A stretch of DNA of 64,000 bases from Capitulum mitella (GCA_030062745.1 CP099844.1:19778596-19842595); one strand, 5' to 3'. Positions 23,641 to 36,671 are shown, numbered from the stretch's first letter. Notes: generated by a model not told the origin, from the sequence alone. Made by a program: numbers and translations.

Positions 23641-26154
23641 TCATGAAGGGCCACACCGCTCCACATAGTGCTCATGCAAGATAGCCTAACAATTATTTAT
23701 GTCGAACCAATCATCAAAGCATGGGATATCGACCTGCCTTTACATTCATGAACCATTTGCAATCTACAGCACATATGTCACATAGGACCGTCTTTATCTC
23801 CAAATAAGTTTTACCAAAACAGAAAAACATTTATGATGGGAGGATGCTCATTTGCAGATGTAAAATATACTTAAAACGATAATTTTTCAACCCCAGTATT
23901 GCATGCCCCTTCCAACCAGTCGCTTGACATTCTGAAACATTTTCTTACCGAAAGAAGTCTCTTTTTATTCTGCCTTTCTGCCGGAAAACCGAGCCTCCTC
24001 CTGGCCAAATGTTGTTTTGCACTGACGTGATGTAAGGAAAAGAAAAACGCATTTATACAAGGGTTCAAAATTTCATGCTTTCACAGCTGAAAGGCAATGT
24101 ATCGATGTTTAACAACAAAAGCAGTGAAAATTTCACTGTTATGAGTTCAAAACAGGTCGCGTGAAATAAGGTCGCCACGTCGCGACATAAAAAAAATTGT
24201 CAAAATAAAAAACCAAAGCATGTGTCATAATCTTCAAATCATTGCCTTATGCATATCTGTGCATTTGCGCCGGTTTTATAGAACATAAAGGACGCTCAAA
24301 GTATCCCTGCATCTTCGACCTTCAAAGATTGCATAGGCAATGCCTCAAAACCGTAAGTCGGATCAAACTGCAAGTCTCAGAAATGAATTCAGAGCACCTG
24401 ATAAATCTACGGAAGAGTTAATATAAAAATTTGAGATATGAGGGTGCCATGCTCGGGTCCATCTGTGGTGTTGCTGCTAGATATTCCATTTTCAGCCTGA
24501 CGTGCGCACTGGCAATTGCGGAAATGTGATGCAACAGTGTCTCATGGTACTGGTGGTAATTTCCCTAATTGTTTCACATGTTCGCCTGACGGCCTTCTAC
24601 ATACTACCACTAAAGACACATCCGAAGGCCAAATTAGTCTAAGAGAAGAGGCGTCTCTTGACAACCCGCCATCAATTTAAATGTGGTGTGATGACTCGGA
24701 ATCAGAAATGATGCGAGGCTATTTTCTCAACGCTGAACTTTCCAATTTTTGGAGAAGAGTTTTCGGATTAACAAATGATCTCATTTGTTCAACAGACATA
24801 TCGCGTCCTAGACTTGCCCAGAAGACTGTTATTCGTTGTCTGGATCCCCGCTAATCCAGTTTGGATTCACTTCGCTTGATTAAATTTTAGGCTGGAAAGC
24901 CTCACAAGGGCTCTGTGTCAAGTAGTCGTAGATATTTACTCGCTCAACTTCCATGCTTGTGTGATTCTGCCATTTGAATCAATCGTCTAATTTTCATGAT
25001 GTTAGTTCTCTATAGTGTGGGACGTATCCACAATAAATCACAGAGGTGCATCAAAAAGGCGTCGTTGGTTGCACGTAACCATTGCTCCTATTCTTTCCTC
25101 GAGATGCGAGACCGACGAACGGCCGTCCCACATGTCCATAACGAATATCCGTATAGAAGTCGGTCGTGCTGAAGGGCACTCGTGACCAGTGAACTTCACG
25201 GTGAAGGTATACTACAGACTCACGGTCTGATGACAGACAGACGTCAGTTAAACAATTTTACTCGACTCAGGGCCCTTCTGTCTGCGCCGGCCCGTTCTGT
25301 CTGGCGGCCCGGTTCGGTGTGGCCCCCCCCGGCTCCGACGACAGGGGTGCCGCTGCCGCCGCGTCATCTGCTCTCCACCTGCACGTTACGCGCGTCACGC
25401 GCCACAGCGGTCCTTCGGTTCCGTTGGCTTTTCCCGTTTTTGTTTTGTTTTGTTTTTACCGAACCAGGATAGCTATCCAATATGTTCGGTAGGCGACATG
25501 CATGACAATATGTGGAAAGCCGGGAAGGAGACGCTCCATGTCATTAGGTATTCGTCGCAAGGAAGCCGCATTAGGCCGCTTTTGGACGCCACAGGATGTA
25601 CCTGTCTGGCAGTGCAACGAATTCCTGTACGTTAACCCGCACAGTGGAAGGGGGTTTCGCGCTAACGCGCACTGGAAGGGAGATCCAAAAGGACCCTCTC
25701 TGATCCAGAAAACGGAAACAGCTAGATACATGAAATTTTGTGAACAGGTTAGGGCCATAAGGATTTATATTATGTGCAATTTTCATGGCCGTGGGTGAAT
25801 ATCTTCAAGGTCAAATGAGGTTGAAAAGATTAACTTCGGACACTTTCGCTGCCTGTACAGGTCATTCCTGGCAATTTTTCTAACGAAACGGAAAAAGGGT
25901 GTTTCTTTGAGCGTTAAAACGTGAAATACGACAACTTGCATTCATCTGACGTCTTGGCTGAGGATTTCGGGCCGAGGTCATGTCAGGTCATTGACCTATG
26001 CCGTCATTTTTTTTATATTTTGCAGATCAGATTTCGAGCAACACGGGATAGCTTGAGTGTGAATGGGGGCGCTACACCTATCTATTGGCGTATTTTCAGT
26101 GAAAGCAGCTGACATCAGAAAATCTGACCACTTCTAGCGTTTATATTTATGCAT
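23641..26154. other. Intron sequence with a GC-rich island at 25260-25430
   Basis: Mostly AT-rich. The island at 25260-25430 is C-rich (cggcccg, ggcccccccc) and open in one plus frame, but it lacks a recognisable domain and the flanking splice signals are not persuasive. TGACCT-type hexamers recur at 25800-26010. Confidence 0.4.
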
Positions 26155-26620
26155 GCATGTATATGTATACACGTATGAGTATCAACGTACCAAATGTGTT
26201 TTTAGTAGGGTCTTTGAATACACATTTCATACAAATTAGTATGTCACAAAGCAAATCTGGACCAAGTCACAAGATATTTTGCTTTGGCCTTTGATGACCC
26301 TGACCTTCACTGATCCTCATATAAATATGCGTATCGATGTGCGCACACGTGTTTGTATTAGGGCCTTTGAATGCATATTTCATACAAAACGGTATATCGC
26401 AAAGCAAATGTGGACCAGGTCACAAGATATTTCACCTTGACCTTTGATGACCTTGACCTTTACTGATCCTTGTATGTTATCAGTGTGCGCACACGTGCTT
26501 TTATTAGGGTCTCTGAATGCATATTTCATGCAAACCGACATATTGGAAAGCAAATTTGGATCAGGTCGCAAGCTGGTTGACCTTGACCTTTGACGACCTC
26601 GACTCTTATTGACCCTGGGT
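26155..26620 (+). repeat. Three tandem copies of an about 150-bp unit
   Basis: The anchor catatttcata-caaa starts near 26222, 26374 and 26519, each time followed by caaagcaaat-tgga, a caagatattt-type block and runs of TGACC/TTTGA hexamers. Units diverge by roughly 15 to 25 percent by eye. There is no coding content. Confidence 0.7.
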
Positions 26621-27657
26621 TTGGTCTTGGATAAATTATGCCCGAATGACGTCGCCTGATTGTGTTCAAGTGGTAATCTTAGGTAGAACGCTAGTCCTTT
26701 TACAACGTTCCCATTTGTCAGCGACAATCGTTAATTTCGTTATGTTTGCTTGACTTCCGTTGCTTCAAACTTCAAAAATTTCCGGCCCATTTTCGATTTT
26801 TCTGCATCAGTTGACGAGTTATTCAATTGCCATAAGTGTCACGAAGTAGTAGCAGCCAGCTCCGATCCGTTCTCGAGATTTTCAAGAAAACAGATGGGGG
26901 CACAAAAAGACCGCCTTCCACTGCGCGCGTTAAGATCAGCACTGTGTTGCTATAGCGCGTGGATGTCATCTGAAACGGTGCCATGTTCGCTCAGACATTT
27001 GACGTTTTCGGTCCCTACGGGCTGTCGAAGACCCCGTGAAAACGACTGCGTAGGAGACAGCTCTATCCTACACTCTGATACTGACGTCTTCTAGGCCATA
27101 CTCATTGCCGCTGATTGTTGATGGTTGAACGGATTCATGTAAAAACTGTGGCGTCAGCTATCGTTAGTTGGTCCACTTGCGCAATACGCAGTTTGCACGA
27201 CACGCTGATTAGCGCGCTTTCCACGGCAGCGTTATTGTTCTTTTGCATATTAGTCTGACCAAGTCTTATTCTGATTAGGCCTGTTTTCAAGGATATACCG
27301 GAACCTAACCTAACGTTAACAGAAAAAACAATCGACTTCAATATCAAAGCAAACTATACTTAATCGTAATCTAACTTAGTTCGGTGAAACTGCCAAATTT
27401 TATTTCATCCAGGCCTATGTCGTTTACCTTCACCTGATAGGACTGACCCGACTAAAGGCACGCATCACTGCCCTAAAAAGCCTGTCAGAAGTTTGTCCCT
27501 CAGAATGGCATTTGTATCCATTTTGCATGACCCTATGAACCTTATGAAGGGCAATTTCTGAAGGAAAGATAAAAAGTATTTCATTGTAGTTTATCTTAGG
27601 TTAGATTATTACCCTTCGCACAAGACTTGAATCTCTGATTGCTATCGAGTGAGTCAC
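26621..27657. other. Intron sequence, nothing recognised
   Basis: Two short open frames (115 codons on - at 26380-26727, 114 codons on + at 26750-27094) have no recognisable content. Nothing else is seen. Confidence 0.4.
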
Positions 27658-27659
27658 TA

Positions 27660-28371
27660 GGCGCGTTTATACGGGCATTTGAAAAGTTGCCAAATTCCCG
27701 GCCAGACTGGCCGGGGTGCACCTTTCTGGCCAGTTCAAGCATCCGCGAGGTTCCGGGTTTCCTTCACATTCCCTTCACTTGTTGTTAGACATGACAGCTT
27801 AAACACCACTGCAACCTATGCTGGTTTACATGAAATTACAGCTAACTAAATCTGTATACCAACCCACTTACCTTCTTCAGGTTTTGAAAATCATAAATCG
27901 CTTCAAACACATACGCGGCGATCTTAAACAAGGACCACGTGCACAACGAGTGATGGAATTTTCCGCTCCCTCGCCACTCTCGCTGCGCTTCCAGCTTATC
28001 AGTCTTCGACCAATCAGCGCTTTCGTTCTAAAACCTTTCAGCCTTGTCAAGGTACATAGCCTTTGCGAACCACTGGATTTGGCCAGCGGCCGCAACTGGC
28101 GAGACGCGGCCATGTTGGCCGGGAGCTACCATATGAACCGCAGAACACGCGAGGAAATGATTACGCATAACATGTAGTACAGAAAGTCAAGGTTTTCCTC
28201 TTTTTATTTCAGGCTTGTTTGCATTGCAATTCATTCATTCTGTCCCCTGATGTTGACATACGTCTTTCCAGAGTCAATTGTAGTTTAAATCAGCGTTTAT
28301 TTTAAAGCTGGCCAGTCCGGCCAACTTGGCCGGGAATCTGGCAACTTTCTGAATGCTCGTATAAACGCGAC
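27660..28371 (+). mobile_element. TA-flanked terminal-inverted-repeat element, about 0.7 kb
   Basis: The left end GGCGCGTTTATACGGGCATT and the reverse complement of the right end, GTCGCGTTTATACGAGCATT, match at 17 of 20 positions. Similarity extends through gttgccaaattcccggcca for about 45 bp or more. Both ends are bordered by TA (27658-27659 and 28372-28373), the target duplication of Tc1/mariner-type elements. A 119-codon ORF inside is not a recognisable transposase, so this is non-autonomous. The superfamily is inferred only from the TA. Confidence 0.7.
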
Positions 28372-28373
28372 TA

Positions 28374-28744
28374 CTGGCTCGTATGCTGGATTCCGTCTAC
28401 AATTTTAAATGCTGAACAGACACCGATGTTGCAGAATGCGCATGCGCAAAACTGTAATTTAATTAATTTAATTTAATTACAACATTTTACATTTCAAATA
28501 CCGCTAAACTCTGTGGAATCCTGAAACCGTCAATTTTTTCACACCGCGGTCTCTTATTTGCAGCTTAACACCAGCAGGTATGCGCACGTATATGAGCATA
28601 ACAAACGCACATACGCAACATAAGCATTCAGTACGCTACGCTCTAGAAAATATATAAGTATACAGCACGCTTTGCCCAAGTATACGGTACGCAACGCACA
28701 CCACGAAATAGCACAGGTACTGTAACTAACACGAACATATAAAA
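28374..28744. other. AT-rich spacer at the LINE 3' side
   Basis: It contains a ttaattaatttaatttaatt run near 28455-28485 and a degenerate repeat of tacgcaac/tatacg-like words at 28580-28720. It may include the LINE 3' untranslated region. No gene. Confidence 0.4.
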
Positions 28745-31700
28745 TAAAACAGGTTACCGAGTACAGATTTATTTCGACATTCCTATGTCTTGGACGGCAT
28801 TCTTACAAGGTTTAATCCGAACAGTTGGAACCCATAACCTTTCGAAGTCTTTAAGTCGCTCTGTTAGTTCTCTTACCCCTTTCTGTATGTCATAATTGCG
28901 GAGAACAACATAATAAAACTCTTCAGTCCATGGTCGACCTCCCGATTTTGAGCAGCGTCAGATAAAATGTTTGTCAAGGAGGGTAATCAAATTCTGCACC
29001 CTTGTGTCTTGGTCAGCATCATGTTTGCCCAGGATAATGTTCTTTGCATTGATACGACCCAGATTAAATGTTGTCGCGAATCTTTCCCACAGACTACTAG
29101 TAATAGCAAAGTGCGCAAACAAATGTTAAATAATTTCAACAAATGCGTTAGAAAAAATGCACGTGTCTTCGCTGTTGATGTTGTTAAGTTTAAGATATTT
29201 CTTAATTGCAAGAATTCTGTGCAGGATTCCTAACTGTGTCTACTTAACATCGTTATTGCACCCTTTTTCATTCACCGCCTTATAAACTTGCAAACCAGAT
29301 CCTGCAGGTAGGGATAATCCCGTGCTCCATTTTTTGCTGCCGCGAATAAGGGACCTGCCTAGTTGATTTCACTAACAACTGGTGCGCCCACTGCGTTATA
29401 TTTGTCGTTTGCATCATCTTGCTTAGTCCTAGTGGGCATTTCTTGTCATGTGGCAAATTATTATGTAGTGGTAAGTTGTTACGTAGTAACATTTTCCGTT
29501 CCAGCGGAATAGCTATTATGAAGGTGAACCAGGTCAGGAAATCGCCCCTGGGGAATGCCTGCATTCAGTCACAGTCGTAAATCGTCATCCAGCATTCTGT
29601 GTGACACCATCTTTTGTTTTTCATTCCTTGGCAATATGCCATCAGCCGCGCTTTTTCTGTACCAGTGCGTTCACCTGAATGCCCTCGTTAAACCATATGA
29701 ACTGATTCATAACATCCGTACCAGGAACTGGCTTTTGATAAGCTACTTTGGCCCAAGCATTCAGCACCTCTTTCAAAAAAAAACGTTTTTAGTTTGGATT
29801 TGTTTTTTGCTGTTTGAGCCAATGTTTGCATGGAATACTGTAAACTGCTCGTGAAGAGTTAAATTATGTTTAACAAAAAGTTTCCATTTTGATGTTGTTG
29901 GCTCATAAACCGTCTAACCATTGGAGTATTTAAGCTACTTATTTCTGCATCAATGTCTGGCAAGCAGATCCCTCCATTGCCCTTCCTTTGTTCAAGAATT
30001 TCAGATTTTATTTTCGCCTTTCGCCCGGACCAAGTGAAACTGGTCAGAAGTTGATCGATTTCTTTAATGTGGCTGTGTCTGGTGCCGGTAGATATGACCA
30101 TAGGTACACCATCTTTGATAATACTTCGCAACCAATGGCGTAATTTTTCCGTTCGGCGTAAGGCTTTGGCTCATCCAAAGGCTAAGCGCCTTTTACACAG
30201 CTGCTAATTTATCGGGATGGTTCAGTTTTTGAAGCTTCGGTGTGTCCAAGTCTCTTTAAACACCTAGCATCTTTAGAGGATCCTTCGCCCAAGCAATATT
30301 TATATCCTCACAGAGAGCTACTCGCGATTTGCCATTCTTTCCAATGTATTCTAACCACGTTTTATTCCTGTTCAGCCTCATGCCGGAAACTCTGGGAGAA
30401 TTTGTCCAATATTGTCACGGCCTCCCTTAAAAAAAGTTTTTTTTTCTTTTGACAATGAGTGTAATATTGTCGGCGTAGAGACTAACCTTTATGCAATCAT
30501 CTCCGACTTTCTATCCTTTGATTATCGCCTACACATGATGCTGACGGTTCAGTGCATGGTAAAAACAGGAAACATGAGATGGCAGCCTTGTTTTACACCA
30601 CGTTCAAAGTTGAAAGGTTCAGAGCAAACGCCGTTCATTTTTACCCGTCCTCTACCGTTGCATGGTGAGTACAGTCATGTAATCCATTGCTTGATAGTTT
30701 CGCCAAAATCATGCAGGTTAATTGCTTTGATCATGAATTCCCAATGCACCGAGTCAAACGCTTGCTCACTGTCACACGCTATTAGTAACACCTCGATCTG
30801 GTTTTCTTTTGTATAGTCTATTGCATCTAGAATCAGACGTACGTTTGTCACAGTAAAACGATACTTAATAAAGTCGTCTGGCCAGGGTCGAATTATTTCA
30901 AGATTAACTTTAATGATACGTTTCGACGTCTTTGCTAGGATTTTATAAGTCTTATTAAGTAAGCTTATCCGTCTGAAGTTTCTCGTATGGGTCTGATCTT
31001 TCTTTGGCATGGGAATCAAGGCTGTAATAATTTCTCCAAAACTCTATGGCATTAACTTCTTTTCAAAGCATTCCTTTAGCGTTACTGTAAGCAAGAAGCC
31101 CAGCTCGTCCCAAAACATTACCGAAAATTCAGGCGTAAATCCAACCGGGCCAGGGCTCACATTTTTCTCCATTGATTTTTAGGCATTTAACAGTTCATTT
31201 GACTAATCGGTCCTTCGCACTCCTGCCTCTGTCTTTCTGACAAGGGGTTAACAGACCGAATGTTTTGTGTGCATTTAACAATAGTCTCTCTTTGTCATTT
31301 TAATTGATCGATTTGCGTCATACCCGAAGCATTTGCATCGTCGTAAGAACCGATCACGTTATTCATCACATTTATTCTAGAGCTCATTTTCTTTTTCATG
31401 GCCGCAAAGAATTGTTTTCAGAATCGTGGACTTTTCCATACCTGGTGTGCTATTGATTATTATCATTTCTTTGGTTTTTGCCTTCAGTGAGATGATGAAT
31501 ACGTCATCATTAAGCACGCTCGAATCAAGCTTCCACGTTCGTTTTTCCCTCTGGCGTTTTGTTACTTTCACTAGTAAGCTAACAGCTTTGTGATCCGACA
31601 AGTACCGTCGATAATTTGACACATTGCGATTTTATCGTTCTGTAAAAGCGTGCTAATAACCATAAGAAGACCGATTCGTGATTTTGATTCACCATCTGCA

Positions 31701-32330
31701 TTCAAATGCGTGAACTTTTACCGCTTGGGCGCAAGCGATAAAAGTTCACGCACCTGCAAGTTCGAAATCCAACATAAACTGTTGCACAGCGGACCGTTCC
31801 CGGTTTTCATTGCGACCAGCCCTTGACATTGTTTGCTGGTCGACTCTAGGGTCAATTGCACAATTGAAGTCACCGCCGACTGTGATTGTTTCAGCATAGG
31901 CATCTCTTTCTATGCCTGTGACGAAATGAGCAGATTTCGGGTCATCGTTATTGACATCGTATACTGACGCGACAGTTATGAGGACATTAATTTCTGTATC
32001 CAGAATCAGAACTCTTCCTTCTGAATCGGAGTGAGTCTTTATAACTCCAACTGACAAACCTATTTTAAAATTGACATACACACCACGGGAGACGGTTTCT
32101 CCATGCGAAAAGAATACTTTTCCTTCCCAGTCTTTTGACCTCCGTTGTTCATCTGCACTTTCAGAGTGGGTTTCTTGCAAGGAAGCAAAAACAGCGAATT
32201 CCCGCTGCTAAAGCCATTTAAAGAGTTTCCGTCGTTTTGAAATCTCTCCCTCCCTGCAGGGAGTAGCCCATTAAAGATTAAAGTGATCATTCTAAGGGAC
32301 ATCTGATTCTCATATAATGAGTTCCATTAC
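28745..32330 (-). mobile_element. Tx1/L1-type LINE, ORF2 relic (endonuclease and reverse transcriptase)
   Basis: On the minus strand the relic starts near 32302 (MSLRMITLIFNGLL) with a frameshift, then LQETHSES, KVFFSHGE and VGGDFNCAIDPRVDQ of an AP-type endonuclease. These are followed by LSDHKAVSLLV and TWKLDSSVLNDD. The reverse transcriptase part has a RRISLLN block, SEQAFDSVHWEF (about 30765) and a catalytic box reading YADN at 30466-30477 instead of YADD. After FTWSGRKAKIKSEIL and GGICLPDI come RILHRILAIKKYL and a C-terminal end GRPWTEEFYYVVL near 28940. This is the full order of an L1/Tx1 ORF2. Frameshifts, stops and the altered catalytic box make it inactive. It lies antisense in the receptor intron. 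Confidence 0.85.
31708..31751. repeat. 19-bp-arm hairpin inside the LINE
   Basis: The arm gcgtgaacttttaccgctt (31708-31726), a loop gggcgc and the arm 31733-31751 are complementary except for one position. It sits just after the endonuclease frame is lost (the frame ends in FELAGA and a stop) and breaks the coding order there. It therefore looks like a small inserted or duplicated palindrome. Confidence 0.75.
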
Positions 32331-33830
32331 AGGCTTCCCAATGCCGTCCTAATCCAGCTCTATACGCATTTAAATCGAATACAACCTTGTGTTGAGTAAG
32401 CGCGACCTGCCAATTTCCTACGGTTTAATCCGCTGGGTTCCACGGTGATCTGAACGCTGCCGAACCACGAAGCCGTCTGATAGACAAACATATAGTATCT
32501 TGTCAGTAACACAACAGTACTGAAATATGTTCACAAAACGTCTGACATTCTAGAGCTTCATCTCTTCGCGCGGCTCAGTCAGAACTAAATTACACACAAT
32601 GTTCTCCATCGTGAAAGACAGGCATCGCGGTAATGGGTGTGAGAGTGCCTGACTGCGCGTCGTATGTCCGTTCGGCCCGACGCGGCGTTTATCACAGTAC
32701 ACACTCATAGACATCTTTTTGCACAAATGGCAATACAGGGTGATGCAAACAGCTTTCTGTACTTGCCACTTTGTTAGGCTAGTTGACGAACACGACTGTC
32801 GTTTACTTTTGCATTCTGAGCAAATTTCTCCGGCGAATAGAACACCATACCTCTCCTGGTGGAGACAGTGTAGGTTCTGCCGCCCTTCTTGAGGTCGAGA
32901 AGAGCCATGAAGAACTCCTGTCGTCGAAAGGTTGGCGACTGAAGAGTCGCGGGCCCCTCTCACCTTCCCCAGCATGCCTCTGGAACCGGTTTCCATACAT
33001 CTGCTGGCGTGGGGGAATGGTGACCCGTGCGAACAAATGGACAAATTATCTTTCTTCCTTCAGACATTCGGTGGGTTCGGTCGATTTCTTGTGCGTCCAG
33101 AGGCTCTTCTTCACCATTCCGATGACGGTGGGCTCCACATCCCCGTCACCCCCTGTCTGGTCCCTAGCGCCGCCCCTGCTGCGGACGAGCAGACGGCGAC
33201 GGGCCCGCCGGACCGGAGAATACCAGGATGTTTTGGCGACTTCTTCCTGCTCTACTCAGGCACCTTTCAGCTGTTCTACGCCTTTTTCTTTTCTTTCCAA
33301 TCTTTCGCTCGACTTATCTGTCTCTTCATCTCTTGTGCAGACATATTTTCCAGTTCCCTCCATTCGCTAGGATGAGGATTCAGATTTCTGAGAGAAGTTT
33401 TCTACCATTGCTTTGTATTCTTCCTTGATTTCTTCCCTTCTCTCTCGTACAAGCTCTCCCATCGACTCTCTGGTCGTCTTGCCTTCTTCCGCGAGCGGCC
33501 TCCTCAAACGTGCATTTGACTCCGCCTTCTCTCCGCCCAAATAGTTCACTTTTGTGAGCGATGGATCACTTCCGTCCGATTCTCTTGCCCGCTTGTTGTC
33601 CTGCCTGGGCTTACAGGATGACGTCCGGCCCTGATTAAGTTTCGGAAAACGTCCAAAACTAAAGGTGGCCTCCCCAGCTTTGTTTTTTACCTGCCTGGTA
33701 TGGGGCTGACGTCTGCTGAGGCCGCGGCCCAGCGCGACGTCCAGGGGGCCAGCTAGTCGAGACACGGAGTCCGTCATAAGGTCACTGGACCACATCACGA
33801 CGCCAGTGGTCACTCAAATTGTGCGAACGT
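32331..33830 (-). mobile_element. Possible ORF1 region of the same LINE
   Basis: Upstream of ORF2 on the minus strand are protein-like segments. A 148-codon ORF (33813-33367) is rich in Lys, Arg and Glu (ESMGELVRERREEIKEEYKA), which suggests coiled coil. A segment near 33150-33060 reads VIGMVKKSLWTHKKSTEPTE, and another near 32910-32790 contains FMALLDLKKGGRTYTV. Position, strand and charge fit a LINE ORF1, and the total element of about 5.1 kb fits a Tx1-like element. I see no zinc knuckle or named domain, so this rests on context. Confidence 0.4.
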
Positions 33831-34184
33831 CACAGCACTGCGCCTGAGTCGGATTTCTTACAGTCCGATATGAACTGAACGAGCCTATTACACAGGCTGG
33901 CCCGCTGGCAGACAGCTGACCGGCACAGCACCGCGGGAACGACCGACCTCTTCGGGGTCATGGGATGGACTCGAAACCGTCATTTGGCGCTTGGCGTTTA
34001 CTCAGTACTAAGAAGGGTCGTAATACTCTGAGGGTAAGGAGTAATACTCAAACCGGGGTCGGCCGACTGAGCGATGCCTTAAGGTCCAGACCATTCAAAG
34101 GAGAAGCTGCACTGTTAGTGACAAGCGCTGCTTTCGCTCCAGTAGTATCCAAATCCCAGAGCTCATGAACCAATAAGTTGGGGC
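33831..34184. other. Spacer, nothing recognised
   Basis: Short stretch between the LINE 5' side and the next MITE, with no ORF or repeat of note. The LINE 5' end might extend into it. Confidence 0.4.
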
Positions 34185-35403
34185 TTAACCCCATTCCCGG
34201 AGAGCTAACGGTATGGCCGATTCCCGGCGGGGGGCGGATTCGTCCCCCCCCGAGATCTCGAGAACTACACATCCGATTTCATAACAACAAACGGCAATCG
34301 ATTTGCCATGACGTAAACTACAATTTTATAAAAGGAGGCTTTCAAAATTTTCAAAAGGGTAGATATAAGGGAGGGGGCAAAATCCAAAATTGGGGATATT
34401 TTGGACTTCTTATAAGTCCGTTGCTCATGGATCGATTTTGATCAAACTGGCATGAATCGAGAGATTATGGATGAGACTTTTATCATTGGTCTATACATTT
34501 GGCATTTTGAGGACATTCATGGGCGTTCACAGTATTTCAAAAATAGGAGGATTAGTTTTCTGACAACTGAATGAATAAAAAAGGAAAAAAACACTTTTTT
34601 GGCTTCTGCTAGTCATGTTATGCTAAAGACATACAAATGATATTGCAATGTTTGCATAATGTTAGCATAGGCGGTACCAGGGACATGAAAAAAGGAGGAA
34701 CTGTCATGGTCACTTGTTCTTCAGATCAGCTCTTGACTTTTGTCCTAAAATGACCTCCAGTGGCCTTGGAGCCGCATGGAATGATCTTGTGTGCATTTAG
34801 TACCGTCTGTAAACGTTTTCAATCATTTGAATTCACTCTACTTCAAAAAATATAATTTTACGACTCTTGTGATATAGGGCATGCGAGCTGACATTTTAGG
34901 TCATAGCTCCGTGATCAGACCCGATATCAAGCTGAAAATTGATACACAAGTAGAGGATACCCTTCGATGTCATATGTGTCTCGGGTTTGGCATTTCAAAA
35001 AAAAAAAAAATAGCGCCAAAATTATTACTATAAAACCAAATTTTGATCCTTGACCTTGACCTGACCTTGTAAAGTGATCGCAGACGAACAAAACTGTATT
35101 TGTACGTTGCCCAAGCTATTTAGCTATACATCCATATAAAGTCCTAAGCTCTATCTTAAAACAGCAGTTTTGGCAGTCATTTTCCTTTTACCCTCAACAG
35201 GGCCAAAAATGACGAGGTGCTTCCCAAAAACGTTGCATGGCTCCGCCTCTGAGCAAAGTGGAATTTCGAAATTTTGTGACAGTACGTAGAAGAAATAGTT
35301 AAGAAAATTCTGCAAGTTTCGTGAAGCTGCGTTAAAAAGCCTGGAATTGGCAAGCAAAAAACCCGAGGTGGCGGATTCAGCCCTTTGTCGGGGATAGCGT
35401 TAA
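34185..35403 (-). mobile_element. TTAA-type MITE, family A, complete
   Basis: It is flanked by TTAA at 34185-34188 and 35400-35403. The left end is CCCCATTCCCGG, then cccggcggggggcggattcg and the cgagatctcgagaactac block. The right end is the inverted counterpart with gcctggaattggcaagc, gcggattcagcc and a decayed ggggatagcg. It is about 1.22 kb and non-coding. A T-rich or A-rich homopolymer (aaaaaaaaaaaaa, near 35000) interrupts one copy-specific site. Confidence 0.75.
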
Positions 35404-36671
35404 ACCGAAGACCCCTCTCAGTCAAATTACCCACCCTGATTTTGCTCTTCCAATGCTGTAAGATCGAGCGCAAAATGTTCACCAATGCTAAAGCAATCGC
35501 ATTATGTTTCCACGTCTCGACCTCGAAACTTCGAAATGGAGCTCTTCCACTCTCGGTACCTTCAAACTTCGGATGTTTACCGGGCGCTGAACAATGCGGC
35601 TCGTCCCCTGCCTCCCACGCGGCCCATCGTTGCCGCTCTTATGGTCGTCTCGATATCCTCCGCCGGTCTCGGGTCGCATTCGTGCCGCTGGCGGCTTGGC
35701 CATCTGCCCCCTCCCCGTCTGCTGTTCGGAGCGGAAAAACTGCCGGCCGGCGCACCGATTGGCGACCGTCCGGGACGGCCCGCCGACATGCAGCGAACAT
35801 GTCTTCCGCCCGGCCCGACTGCCATCGAGACGAGGACCTGTCGACAGATCCTGTCCGTCGGGGCTGGAGCGGACCGTTTAAAGCGAAACGGTAGTTGTCA
35901 TGTTTTGAATCGCACTGCTCTTTGTGGCGATGTGCTTGTCTGTGACCTGAGACTACTTGATTGGAACGACTAAATAGCCCTCATCATTGCCGGGGAAGCT
36001 GTTTTTGTGCCACAAAGAGCGGTTTGTCTCGCAAAGATTAAGGGCCAGGCCGTCTTGATAATAATGATGACGACGATGATCACATGATTATGTCGATCGG
36101 AAGTTTCTGGAGCCACGCTGAACGGTATGTGCTTGCTGTTTGCAAGCTGAAACCACCGTGAGGGACGGCTGAAAAATGTAAAGCCAGATGGTATTGTTGC
36201 CTGACAGCTTAAGGAGCGGTCCTATTGCAATATAAGCATGCATATATTCCGAGCCATACCTGTAAAAAAGCGGACTACGTTTTCACTAAGACTCAAAAGA
36301 TCTGTCCATGGAGGTTTTATTCACCGTTTCTGTCTTTTGTGATTCTAAGCTCTCGAATGTATCGCATCCATCGACAGACGACAACGGCTTGTACTTGACC
36401 AAGACTGGATGGCCTGCTCGTGACAGGTTTCCGGGTGTCAGAAGCTCTTCCTCCACTCTGTGTCACCCCGCCTCCACTCTGTGTCTCCTCCACAAATGCG
36501 TCTGTCGATTCGCTTCCATTAGGCCGCGGCTTCTCCGTCGCTGGTAAGCAGGAGATTCAGGCGCGTGATCGCGAAGCTTTGTCAGATGCATTGTGATATT
36601 TCGTGTGATACCGCGCCTCCTAATACTGCAACATGTGCGATGTCCCGCATCATACGTGCCACCGTGGACAC
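35404..36671. other. Intron sequence with a GC-rich island at 35580-35880
   Basis: The island is open in several frames (up to 169 codons on +), with Pro/Arg-rich translations typical of non-coding GC-rich DNA. I see no domain or convincing exon boundary. Confidence 0.35.

Noticed and set aside
26155-26620. CRISPR-like array
   Set aside because: Units are long, diverged and contiguous without unique spacers, and the setting is a eukaryotic intron.
32783-33375. Plus-strand ORFs of 195 and 147 codons considered as a receptor exon
   Set aside because: They lack the hormone-receptor motif, which was found at 38194. Protein-like content here is on the minus strand and fits the LINE.
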